Shown: positions 1 through 6,393 of the stretch, one piece after another
Numbering within the stretch: position 1 is the first letter of the stretch
Layout of the letters: each line of letters opens with the position of its first letter
Origin: Candidatus Dadabacteria bacterium
GTDB lineage: Bacteria; Bdellovibrionota_C; UBA2361; J135
DNA length: 11,143 nt
Direction: 5' to 3'
Assembly: GCA_003694225.1 (NCBI GenBank)
Contig: RFKT01000150.1
Location: 1-11,143, forward strand
Notes under the pieces: generated by a model
Database searches by the model: none
What the model saw: only the letters and a program-made list of their open reading frames with translations
Told to the model about the DNA's origin: nothing
Position numbers and translations under genes: made by a program

Positions 1-365
1 ATACCTAACTGTTTTACAGCGCCAAGAGCTTCTGCTCCATCTTTATAGATCTCCGCTTCCCTAAGCCTAGCCAAAAGCTCTTTCTGAGGATCTGGAAGAG
101 AATCTTCCTCCTCTGCAAACTCACTGGGCTGTTTAAGCAAAAAACTCGCCTTAATGGAAAGAAGAGTTGCAGCTACTACAAGGTATTCAGCTGCTACCTC
201 CAGCTCTTCTCCTTTCATCATCTCAACATAGGCAAGATACTGGGAGGCAACTTGAGCGAGAGATATTCTAGATATCTCAAGCTCTCTTGACTTTACCAGA
301 TGCAAAAGGAGATCAATCGGCCCGTCAAAGTGCTCAACACCAACTTCAAAAGTGCGCCTTTCCAT
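1..365 (-). CDS. scpA: Segregation and condensation protein A, N-terminal part (cut by window edge)
   Basis: ScpA is the kleisin that bridges the heads of the SMC dimer and, with ScpB, forms the bacterial condensin used in chromosome segregation in the cytoplasm. The visible 121 codons read MERRTFEVGVEHFDGPIDLL at the N terminus. They continue through the typical SMC-neck-binding helices (LLHLVKSRELEISRISLAQ, then QYLAYVEMM, then EVAAEYLVVAATLLSIKA) and an acidic linker (FAEEEDSLPDP), as in the family. The rest lies beyond position 1. The ATG at 365-363 is preceded on the minus strand by AAAGG with 9 nt spacing. The gene lies 195 bp downstream of gdh in the same direction but probably has its own promoter (473-501). 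Family assignment is by recognition of the N-terminal motif, with high confidence. Confidence 0.93.
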   Translation of the reverse strand, partial: MERRTFEVGVEHFDGPIDLLLHLVKSRELEISRISLAQVASQYLAYVEMMKGEELEVAAEYLVVAATLLSIKASFLLKQPSEFAEEEDSLPDPQKELLARLREAEIYKDGAEALGAVKQLG

Positions 366-384
366 ACAAACCGACCTTTAAGCG

Positions 385-408
385 AAGACTGATCTAAAAC
401 ACAGTCTT
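385..408 (-). promoter_or_regulatory. Hairpin in the scpA leader, next to the ribosome binding site
   Basis: AAGACTG (385-391) and CAGTCTT (402-408) form a perfect 7-bp stem with a 10-nt loop. On the minus strand the stem ends 19 nt before the scpA start codon, just before the AAAGG Shine-Dalgarno-like sequence. No T-run follows on the minus strand, so it is not a terminator for gdh. It could affect translation or mRNA stability of scpA. That role is inference. Confidence 0.35.
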
Positions 409-443
409 TTAACATACTGATATTACGGCGTATCTAGCCTACA

Positions 444-460
444 CTTGCTTTTAATGCAAG
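444..460 (-). other. Small inverted repeat in the scpA leader
   Basis: CTTGC (444-448) and GCAAG (456-460) form a 5-bp stem around a 7-nt loop. It lies between the proposed -10 box and the larger hairpin at 385-408, and no poly-T follows on either strand. It may be a second leader stem-loop or simply chance. Confidence 0.2.
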
Positions 461-472
461 CAATTACGGGGT

Positions 473-501
473 ATTTTAACTGTTTTAAAGTAAAAACACA
501 A
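473..501 (-). promoter_or_regulatory. Putative sigma-70-type promoter for scpA
   Basis: Read on the minus strand, TTGTGT (501-496) and TAAAAT (478-473) are separated by exactly 17 nt. They match the -35 consensus at 3 of 6 and the -10 consensus at 5 of 6 positions. Transcription would start near 466, giving a leader of about 100 nt with two inverted repeats. A direct repeat (ATTACGGSGTAT) overlaps the -10 and recurs 41 bp downstream. Eye-based prediction only. Confidence 0.4.
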
Positions 502-540
502 CAGAGATTCCCATTTCAAGCAGTTCTATAACACACAACA

Positions 541-565
541 CTGAAAGGAAAGTGATGGAATCACT
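541..565 (-). terminator. Possible weak intrinsic terminator of gdh
   Basis: ATCACT/AGTGAT at 551-565 forms a 6-bp stem with a 3-nt loop. Read on the minus strand, it is followed by the T-rich stretch TTTCCTTT. The stem contains the TGA stop codon of gdh (563-561), so the hairpin would begin inside the coding end. The stem is short and not GC-rich, and the T-run is interrupted, so this is a weak call. Confidence 0.3.
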
Positions 566-1847
566 CTACATGAAATTGCCTCTCTGTGCCCTTAGATTTA
601 ACAGCTTCATCTATCCTTCGAAGGGCAGATACATAAGCTGCCGTCCTTAATGTTATGCCGTGTTTTTCAGCTATGTTAAAAATCTCTACAGAGGCATCCT
701 CCATATATTCCTTGAGTTCCTTGTGGACCTTTGGCAGCTTCCAGTAATACCCCTGCTTGTTCTGCACCCACTCAAAGTAGCTTACAGTCACACCGCCGGC
801 ATTGGCCAATATGTCAGGGATTACAGGTATCCCCCTCTGGGCCAAAATATTATCTGCTTCAACGGTAGTAGGACCATTTGCAAGCTCTACAATGCACTTA
901 GCTTTGATATTCTTTGCATTGTCCTTTGTTATCTGGTTTTCAAGCGCTGCTGGCACAAGAATATCCACATCAAGCTCAAGCAGTTCAGCGTTTGTTATCC
1001 TTTTGTGATCTACAACTTCGCAAACTGTTCCCTCACAGTAAGCCGCCTTAAGCTCCCTATTTTGCTGCTTAAATTTATAAACGCTTTCAGGGTCCAGCCC
1101 ATCTTCCTTACATATTGCCCCCTTAGAGTCTGATACAGCGACAATTCTATACCCTGCGTCATTGGCGATCTTGGCAAAATGATAGCCTGCATTTCCAAAG
1201 CCTTGTATAGCAACTTTTAACGTTCCCTTGCCCAGCCTTAATCGTTCTTTTAATGCTTCCAAACAGTAAAAGCCGCCCCTTGCTGTGGCATCATCACGAC
1301 CAAGAGAACCTCCAGCATAGATCGGCTTTCCAGTTAATACCGCAGGAGAATACGCCCTTTTAATGTTGGAATACTCATCAACCATCCATCCCATAATCAT
1401 GCTGTTTGTATAGACATCAGGGGCGGGTATATCAACATCAGGTCCTATTGAATCAGCAATAGCCGAAATATATCCACGGCTAAGCCTCTCCAATTCAAGC
1501 AGAGAAAGCTCCTTCGGATTAACAGTTACACCCCCCTTTGCTCCCCCAAAGGGTAACCCCACGGCGGCGCACTTAAACGTCATCCAAAAGGCAAGTGTTT
1601 TCACTTCATCAAGAGTAACGCTCTGGTGATATCTTATGCCCCCTTTAGTGGGGCCTACTGCATCATTGTACCTGACGCGGTAACCCTGAAAGACCTTTAA
1701 AGAGCCGTCATCCATTCTAACCGGAATTGACACTTGAAGAACAGATTTAGGCGCCTTAAGCCTTACAACTGTCTCCTCTTCAACATCAAGGTATTTTGTG
1801 GCCTCATCAAGCCTTGTTTTAGCTCTATCAAAAAGTGTCTCACCCAT
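561..1847 (-). CDS. gdhA: Glutamate dehydrogenase, hexameric Glu/Leu/Phe/Val dehydrogenase family
   Basis: The enzyme interconverts glutamate and 2-oxoglutarate plus ammonia with NAD(P)(H), linking nitrogen and carbon metabolism in the cytoplasm. The 428 residues match the usual length of the family. The substrate domain carries GPTKGGIRYH (K68), K92 in WMTFKCAAVGLPFGG and the catalytic lysine K104 in GGAKGG. K68, K92 and K104 have the same spacing as K89/K113/K125 of the Clostridium symbiosum enzyme. D144 in PAPDVYTNSM is the catalytic aspartate. A Rossmann fold starts at GFGNAG (216-221) and its second strand ends in D240, a position often acidic in NAD-preferring enzymes, though cofactor choice is not certain. 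ELANGPTT and PDILANAGGV are standard family blocks. The ATG at 1847 has a GGGG-containing upstream sequence. Leucine dehydrogenases are shorter, so glutamate is the likely substrate. Confidence 0.93.
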   Translation of the reverse strand: MGETLFDRAKTRLDEATKYLDVEEETVVRLKAPKSVLQVSIPVRMDDGSLKVFQGYRVRYNDAVGPTKGGIRYHQSVTLDEVKTLAFWMTFKCAAVGLPFGGAKGGVTVNPKELSLLELERLSRGYISAIADSIGPDVDIPAPDVYTNSMIMGWMVDEYSNIKRAYSPAVLTGKPIYAGGSLGRDDATARGGFYCLEALKERLRLGKGTLKVAIQGFGNAGYHFAKIANDAGYRIVAVSDSKGAICKEDGLDPESVYKFKQQNRELKAAYCEGTVCEVVDHKRITNAELLELDVDILVPAALENQITKDNAKNIKAKCIVELANGPTTVEADNILAQRGIPVIPDILANAGGVTVSYFEWVQNKQGYYWKLPKVHKELKEYMEDASVEIFNIAEKHGITLRTAAYVSALRRIDEAVKSKGTERQFHVE

Positions 1848-2150
1848 TTGTGCCCCACATAAAAAGAATCACTTTAATTTGTAAAGAAACCTCTCTTCCC
1901 CATTTGAAAAGTAATCCATCCTTATCCGGCTGAGCGCCAGCAAAGAATTGCCCCAATAAGTGAACAACACATTTTAAGTTCTGTCCAGTATGCAATCCAT
2001 CCTAGTGTAGTCGGCAAATCCATGATACAGATTGTTGACACCAAAGGGATAAATGGTCCTCCAAATCGCTAAATATCCGCCTGGCGTAATCACCTAAAAT
2101 AACTTACAATAGTTTCCACCTTTACAGTAAATTGCTGCCGGGATTGAGAT
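1848..2150. other. Non-coding divergent region between gdh and the DUF3426 gene
   Basis: This 303-bp stretch lies between two divergent start codons and should hold promoters for both. No convincing gene, tRNA or riboswitch is visible. A TTGACA at 2035-2040 has no good -10 box at 16-18 nt. TACAAT at 2105-2110 resembles a -10 for the plus-strand gene but lacks a good -35. The 10-mer AATCCATCCT occurs twice in direct orientation, at 1913-1922 and 1994-2003. Confidence 0.4.
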
Positions 2151-3101
2151 ATGATGGGGCCTGATACAGATCCTATTTCACAGAGGAAAATAATAGTCGA
2201 ATGTCCGTCATGTCAAACCAGATTTGGCGTTAAGAGTGAACTTGTACAGGGGCAAAGGATGCCACATTTCCACTGCTCTAAATGCGATACGGTTTTTAAG
2301 GTGGATTTAACAATGCTGAGATCTCAGCAGCCTCTTCCATTTAACTCTAATATGGGCCAGTTAAATGTTGTGGCTAACAATATTCGAAAAAAGGCTGGAA
2401 ACATCACATCTTCTAACTTGCATAACTTGCACCGCAACGAAGAAAAAGAAGAGGCAAACTATAAAGAAGAAGACGCTCCAGACAAAAATCAGCTTTCTTT
2501 TTTAGGTGACACTAAGAAACCGGGGTTTTGGGGAAAATTTCTTGGCAAGCCGCTACTTTCTGACAACAGCTGGCATGATTTATTCACTGCTATAATGCCT
2601 GTAGCTGCTTTCCTCTTTGCATTGATGCTTGCCTCTGGGTACTTCTTCTTCAAGCCCTCCGCTGCAGAAGGAATACTGCAAAGGCTTCATCCACAAATGT
2701 ACAGGCCTGCACCAGCGGGCCTATATATAAAGGAAACATCCGTAAAGAGAACTAACCTAGACTCTGGCGAAGAGATCATCCTTATTTCGGGAGAGATCGT
2801 AAATTCAACTAGCAGCAGCTTTAATGACATAATGCTTCAGGCAAGACTTTATGACAAAAACGAAGATACATTAGACGAAATAATAGCTACGGCGGCATCC
2901 ACTCTATCAAATACAACCATCCAATCTCTTTCTCCCGAAATGATTAGAGGAATTCAACGATCCCGCCTAAGAAGCTTTTTACTTAAACCGGGGGCCAATC
3001 ATAGATTTACACTCGCTTTTACGGACGGCCTTCTTCACCGCGCTCAGCTTTACTCCATAAGGATTTATAGTGTGCGCCCTGCTCTAGTAGAAAACCGATA
3101 A
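2151..3101 (+). CDS. Zinc-ribbon (MJ0042-type), single-TM, DUF3426-like protein
   Basis: This is a membrane protein of unknown function. The N terminus (about residues 14-51) is an MJ0042-type zinc ribbon, with CPSC (C18, C21) and CSKC (C42, C45) and the family's hydrophobic ending TVFKVD. A charged, low-complexity linker rich in Glu, Lys and Asn follows (about 75-125). A hydrophobic segment at about 144-167 (from LFTAIMPVAAF to YFFF) should span the membrane once. The C-terminal part (about 187-300) resembles DUF3426, including ISGEIVNSTSSSFNDIMLQA and the following LYDKNEDTL. The layout places the zinc ribbon in the cytoplasm and DUF3426 outside. Such proteins are common in Gram-negative bacteria, but no biochemical role is established to my knowledge. 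The start is ATG-ATG with only a weak GGGA upstream; the second ATG (2154) is equally possible. It faces the convergent recombinase gene. Confidence 0.82.
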   Translation: MMGPDTDPISQRKIIVECPSCQTRFGVKSELVQGQRMPHFHCSKCDTVFKVDLTMLRSQQPLPFNSNMGQLNVVANNIRKKAGNITSSNLHNLHRNEEKEEANYKEEDAPDKNQLSFLGDTKKPGFWGKFLGKPLLSDNSWHDLFTAIMPVAAFLFALMLASGYFFFKPSAAEGILQRLHPQMYRPAPAGLYIKETSVKRTNLDSGEEIILISGEIVNSTSSSFNDIMLQARLYDKNEDTLDEIIATAASTLSNTTIQSLSPEMIRGIQRSRLRSFLLKPGANHRFTLAFTDGLLHRAQLYSIRIYSVRPALVENR

Positions 3102-3143
3102 CTTCTATCTCATATTATTACTAATACTTTATGACTAATATTT

Positions 3144-3155
3144 TACTGTACAGTA
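3144..3155. repeat. 12-bp perfect palindrome between convergent genes
   Basis: TACTGTACAGTA is self-complementary and sits in the AT-rich 83-bp gap between the ends of the DUF3426 gene and the recombinase gene. It lacks a loop and a T-run, so it is a poor intrinsic terminator. Two further GTAC tetramers follow within 30 bp. A protein-binding site is possible but unsupported. Confidence 0.35.
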
Positions 3156-3184
3156 TAGATCTTAATGTACTGATGTTATTGTAC

Positions 3185-4225
3185 CTATTTGACATTGCGA
3201 GAGGTTCTGCTTTTTTCAAGGACTTTTGCAAGTTCTTCATCGCTCCGCTCGGTATAGCGCATAGTGGTACGCACATCACCGTGCCCAAGTGCCTGCGCAA
3301 CCAACCTTATATCCTTGCAAGATTCAAGGAGGGAAACGGCAAAGGAGTGCCTCAAAAGATGAGGATGCAAAGAAACCCCCGAAGACAGCTCATTAATGGC
3401 CCGCCAAAGAGTCTTTGCTCCCATAAAGAAGCTATCTACATTCTCTGCGCTAGCACCATAGGTACTTATAAAAACAGGAAGGGTTCTATCTATAGCCTTA
3501 GTAAGCTTTGGAAAAAATCTTTTCAGCTCTGCCTCCCTCCTCTTAAGATATTCGCACATTCTAGGCCTAAACTCTGAGGTGATATATACGTTTCTATATC
3601 TTCTACCTTTGGTTCGTACATTTCTTATCCATTCACATTCAGAGCTAAGTTGTCCCATACGAAGGAGCCTTACCTCATCTGCCCTTAAGCCTGTATCTAT
3701 CAAAAGCCCAAAGATCGTCTCGTTCCTAAAGCGGATAAAGCTGTCCCTTTCTTTTCTCCTTTGTTCAGCAATTTTTTTCACCTGAGCTACTTCATCTTCT
3801 GTGAGCGCCTTAGGCTTTAAAAGGGAAACCTTGGGGTTTTTGACTTCCTTTGCAGGATTAACAAAACCTTTAATCCTTTCAGACAACGTCCTTCCCATAT
3901 GTTTAATGGTAGCTAGCCTCCTTGCAACTGTAGCAGGAGCTTCTCCAAGTCTTAGCCTTTCATCAACAAAACTCTGCACTGAAGAGAAATCCCAATCCCG
4001 AAGTTTTAATTTTTGTGGAGTCGAGACGCCCTTATACCTTGTGAGGAATTCAACGAAATGATTGAGATCCAGCCTCTTTGCTCTGGCAGTATGTGTAGAT
4101 CCATCAGCATAGTATTCTATGTAGCTCTGAACAGCCTTCAGAAAAGAGCTGTTGAGAGGTGTCTTTGAGCCCTTTTCTCCGACACTGCGTCCTCCCATAT
4201 TTCCAGGGTGGCTTGATGCGTGCAT
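3185..4225 (-). CDS. Tyrosine recombinase/integrase, XerC/XerD-like
   Basis: This is a site-specific recombinase that cuts and rejoins DNA through a 3'-phosphotyrosine intermediate. An N-terminal SAM-like core-binding domain (about 25-115, with TARAKRLDLNHFVEFL) precedes the catalytic domain (about 140-335). All six catalytic positions are present: R181 (TGLRADEVR), K206 (TKGRR), H289 and R292 (HPHLLRHSF), H315 (LGHGDVRTT) and the nucleophile Y324 (MRYT). At 346 residues it is longer than XerC or XerD (about 300), with roughly 25 extra N-terminal residues and an extra stretch around 232-262. Its ATG lies 15 nt after the upp stop and has no clear Shine-Dalgarno; ATG 4198 (M10) is an alternative. 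It is last in a lysA-upp operon, with no phage genes nearby. It may be a housekeeping Xer or a solitary integrase; the sequence does not decide. Confidence 0.88.
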   Translation of the reverse strand: MHASSHPGNMGGRSVGEKGSKTPLNSSFLKAVQSYIEYYADGSTHTARAKRLDLNHFVEFLTRYKGVSTPQKLKLRDWDFSSVQSFVDERLRLGEAPATVARRLATIKHMGRTLSERIKGFVNPAKEVKNPKVSLLKPKALTEDEVAQVKKIAEQRRKERDSFIRFRNETIFGLLIDTGLRADEVRLLRMGQLSSECEWIRNVRTKGRRYRNVYITSEFRPRMCEYLKRREAELKRFFPKLTKAIDRTLPVFISTYGASAENVDSFFMGAKTLWRAINELSSGVSLHPHLLRHSFAVSLLESCKDIRLVAQALGHGDVRTTMRYTERSDEELAKVLEKSRTSRNVK

Positions 4226-4240
4226 TATGTCAAGGAAAAA

Positions 4241-4891
4241 TCAGCTCTGAAGCTTCATTCCGTACGAAAGGTCGCCAGCATCACCAAGGCCAGGCACAAT
4301 ATAGTCTTTTGCGTCAAGCTCAGGGTCAACAGCGCACGTCCAGATACAAGCTTCCGGGAAATGTTTGGACACATGTTCAAGCCCTGCTTTACTAGCTATA
4401 ACAGAGACAATATGTATGGAATGAGGCTCTTCATCGCGGGCAACTAAATTCAAGACATCCACAAAGGATCTTCCCGTTGCAAGCATTGGATCACACATAA
4501 TTAGGACTCTTCCAGAAAGAGCAGGATGGCTTCTATAGCCTAAAGCGATATCGAAACTTCCATCAGGGTTATGCTTTCTATATGCAGAGACAAAACACGC
4601 ATCGGCATTGGGGAAAAAACTTATCAACCCTTCAAAGAGAGGTATCCCGGCACGCAGGATCACCCCAACAACTGGCTGTTCAGCTAAGGTATGGCATTGA
4701 GACTGCCCTAAAGGGGTATTTACTGTGATAGGCTCATACTTAAGCTTTTTACTGATTTCATACGCAATGATATTTCCAATCTTAAAGACCCTATCCCTAA
4801 ACAGCTCCCTGTTTTTTTGAATTTCATTGTCTCTAAGTTGCCTCATGTACTCTGAGATTAGAGAATTATGCTCGCCAAGGTTAACTATCAT
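4241..4891 (-). CDS. upp: Uracil phosphoribosyltransferase
   Basis: Upp makes UMP from uracil and PRPP, the uracil salvage step in the cytoplasm. The 216 residues contain the conserved ILRAG (78-82), the PRPP-binding loop DPMLATGRS (134-142) and the uracil-binding end YIVPGLGDAGD (197-207). The segment SAYRKHNPDGSFDIALGY (102-119) and the LATGRS form of the PRPP loop resemble Bacteroidetes-type Upp as I recall it, rather than the Escherichia or Bacillus type with DPMLATGGS. This is a family-level impression, not a computed alignment. The gene starts 20 nt after the lysA stop and has a very strong AGGAGGT ribosome binding site with 9 nt spacing. The recombinase gene follows 15 nt downstream, so the three are probably co-transcribed. 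Confidence 0.93.
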   Translation of the reverse strand: MIVNLGEHNSLISEYMRQLRDNEIQKNRELFRDRVFKIGNIIAYEISKKLKYEPITVNTPLGQSQCHTLAEQPVVGVILRAGIPLFEGLISFFPNADACFVSAYRKHNPDGSFDIALGYRSHPALSGRVLIMCDPMLATGRSFVDVLNLVARDEEPHSIHIVSVIASKAGLEHVSKHFPEACIWTCAVDPELDAKDYIVPGLGDAGDLSYGMKLQS

Positions 4892-4900
4892 TCTATAGAT

Positions 4901-4907
4901 ACCTCCT
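4901..4907 (-). promoter_or_regulatory. Strong Shine-Dalgarno of upp
   Basis: AGGAGGT on the minus strand, 9 nt before the upp ATG, is a near-complete anti-16S match. It lies in the 20-nt gap after the lysA TAG stop. It is by far the best ribosome binding site in the window, suggesting upp is translated independently and well within the operon. Confidence 0.75.
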
Positions 4908-4911
4908 GACT

Positions 4912-6150
4912 CTAAACTATATCGTGTGAGAATAAATCATCATAACTGTCTCTTCTCCGTATTAAAATAGTATGGCCGTTGTATGCCATAATTTCTGCCG
5001 GAAGGCGCCTGCTATTATACCGGGATGCCATGCTAAAACAATATGCACCGCAATCCTTCACAGCAAGAAGACCTCCTTCAGGGACTAGCGGCAAGTTTAC
5101 ACCTCGACCAATAAAGCATCCGCCTTCGCAGACAGGCCCTACTACGTCTACTGCCTCCAATTGAGGGGATTTGCTTTTTTGATTTCCCACACACAATATC
5201 TTATGCGGAGCATTATATAACGAAGGGCGTATAAGATCATTCATGCCGGCATCAACAACTATAAACTTCTGGCTCCCTCCTTTTTTAACATAAAGCACTG
5301 TGGTAAGAAGCAACCCGGCTTCAGCCACTAAGAATTTGCCGGGCTCAAAGATGAGCTCATAGTTACTTGCTTTTAAGAGGTTCTCTATCACTCCTTTCAA
5401 ACGGAGCATGTCCAACTCTTCATAGTAGCCTGAATATGAGACTCCAAATCCGCCTCCGAAATCGAGAAATTTAATTTTAGCCCCTAGGGACTCAAAGTAT
5501 TTTGCAGCGGAAATTACAGCCTTGAATGCTTCCTCATACTTTACAATATCGGTTCCACCTGAGCCAACATGGCAGGTAACCCCTTCAAGCGAAAGATAGT
5601 CATTATTTTTGATTATCTCCCATGCTTCAGAAGCATCAGAAAACGGCATGCCAAATTTAGATTCTTTTAATCCTGTAATAAGGTAAGGGTGAATATCTAA
5701 GGAGATATCAGGATTTAATCTAAACCCTACAGATGCACTTTTTCCAGCGCTTTTACATATATCCCCTATAACCTTAAGCTCTGAGAGGGATTCAAAGTTA
5801 ATCAGCTTGAGCCCTTTGTTTACAGCAAAATTTATTTCCTCCTTAGTTTTGCCTACTCCTGAAAAAACTACCTTACTAAAATCAGCTCCTATTACCTCGA
5901 GTCGGCGCAGCTCTCCTTCAGAGACAACATCAAAGCCTGCTCCTAATCGATCATAAAGAGAAAGCACAGAGAGGTTTGAGTTGGCTTTAACAGCAAAACA
6001 AACGGTATGTTTTACCTCAGAAAACACCCTTTCAAACCTTGCAAACCGCTCCTCTATAATGGATCTGGAATAAATGTATAAAGGCGTCTTAAAAGTTTCT
6101 GCAGCCTCTTTCAGATCAACTCCGTCAAATTCTGAGATATAAACTTCCAT
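4912..6150 (-). CDS. lysA: Diaminopimelate decarboxylase
   Basis: LysA is a PLP enzyme that decarboxylates meso-diaminopimelate to L-lysine, the last step of lysine synthesis. The 412 residues fit the alanine racemase/ODC-like fold III family: the PLP lysine is K55 in CFAVKAN, HVGSGG is at 194-199, the phosphate-binding GGGFG at 232-236, FEPGKFLVAEAG at 268-279, the cross-dimer CEGGC at 341-345 and the closing DCGAY at 366-370. VVDAGMNDLIRPSLYNA (298-314) is characteristic of LysA rather than ornithine or arginine decarboxylases. Oddities: the usual C-E-S-x-D reads C-E-G-G-C, and HxGSQ reads HVGSG. The ATG at 6150 has no Shine-Dalgarno; an in-frame TAG lies 18 nt upstream, so the start cannot move further up. 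It is the first gene of the lysA-upp-recombinase operon. Confidence 0.92.
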   Translation of the reverse strand: MEVYISEFDGVDLKEAAETFKTPLYIYSRSIIEERFARFERVFSEVKHTVCFAVKANSNLSVLSLYDRLGAGFDVVSEGELRRLEVIGADFSKVVFSGVGKTKEEINFAVNKGLKLINFESLSELKVIGDICKSAGKSASVGFRLNPDISLDIHPYLITGLKESKFGMPFSDASEAWEIIKNNDYLSLEGVTCHVGSGGTDIVKYEEAFKAVISAAKYFESLGAKIKFLDFGGGFGVSYSGYYEELDMLRLKGVIENLLKASNYELIFEPGKFLVAEAGLLLTTVLYVKKGGSQKFIVVDAGMNDLIRPSLYNAPHKILCVGNQKSKSPQLEAVDVVGPVCEGGCFIGRGVNLPLVPEGGLLAVKDCGAYCFSMASRYNSRRLPAEIMAYNGHTILIRRRDSYDDLFSHDIV

Positions 6151-6163
6151 AATTGGGGTATAA

Positions 6164-6178
6164 GGCTACACCATAGCC
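6164..6178 (-). promoter_or_regulatory. Small hairpin just upstream of lysA
   Basis: GGCTA (6164-6168) and TAGCC (6174-6178) make a 5-bp stem with a 5-nt loop, ending 13 nt before the lysA start codon. No Shine-Dalgarno is visible between them. It does not resemble the lysine riboswitch. It could modulate translation, but it is short. Confidence 0.25.
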
Positions 6179-6245
6179 GCGTCATCTGCTACTGTAACGA
6201 ACATAAATCCGCGATCTACAAGCTTAAATGAGTGAACAAAAAAGA

Positions 6246-6262
6246 AGCGAAGATCTAAAACA
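6246..6262 (-). repeat. Copy of a motif shared with the scpA leader
   Basis: On the minus strand this reads TGTTTTAGATC followed directly by TTCGCT. The scpA leader (401-381) has the same two blocks separated by four extra bases. Both copies lie upstream of minus-strand genes (lysA and scpA). The function, if any, is unknown. Confidence 0.35.
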
Positions 6263-6310
6263 ATCTATTTATTTCAGATAGTTACGGTAAGAAGCGGTAG
6301 ATTAGGTCAG

Positions 6311-6340
6311 TTGATCTCGTAGGGGAACCTTAAATATTCT
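6311..6340 (+). promoter_or_regulatory. Possible promoter for the HNH-cca pair
   Basis: TTGATC (6311-6316) and TATTCT (6335-6340) are spaced 18 nt, each matching the sigma-70 consensus at 4 of 6 positions. Transcription from here would begin near 6347 and give a leader of about 45 nt before the ATG at 6394. Weak eye-based call. Confidence 0.3.
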
Positions 6341-6393
6341 TGCCTAACCTGTCGATATTATTAACAATAAGAAAAAGTTTCAGAGGACTCCTT

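Noticed and set aside
660..1133. Plus-strand open frames inside gdh
   Set aside because: They are antisense shadows of a well-supported glutamate dehydrogenase and have no recognisable domain.
3111..3140. dif-like Xer recombination site near the recombinase gene
   Set aside because: TTATGACTAAT resembles a XerD arm at 8 of 11 positions, but the sequence 6 bp upstream does not resemble a XerC arm, and the region is AT-rich so partial matches are expected.
3131..4061. Plus-strand open frames opposite the recombinase
   Set aside because: They lie antisense to a gene with all six catalytic residues, and they lack ribosome sites and domain signatures.
6340..6393. Longer HNH protein starting at TTG 6340
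   Set aside because: The 18 extra residues have no ribosome site and no resemblance to the family, while ATG 6394 has AGAGGA at 6 nt and begins with the family's conserved N terminus.
6151..6393. Lysine riboswitch upstream of lysA
   Set aside because: The region is long enough, but no conserved L-box core or multi-stem layout is visible; only a 5-bp hairpin is seen.
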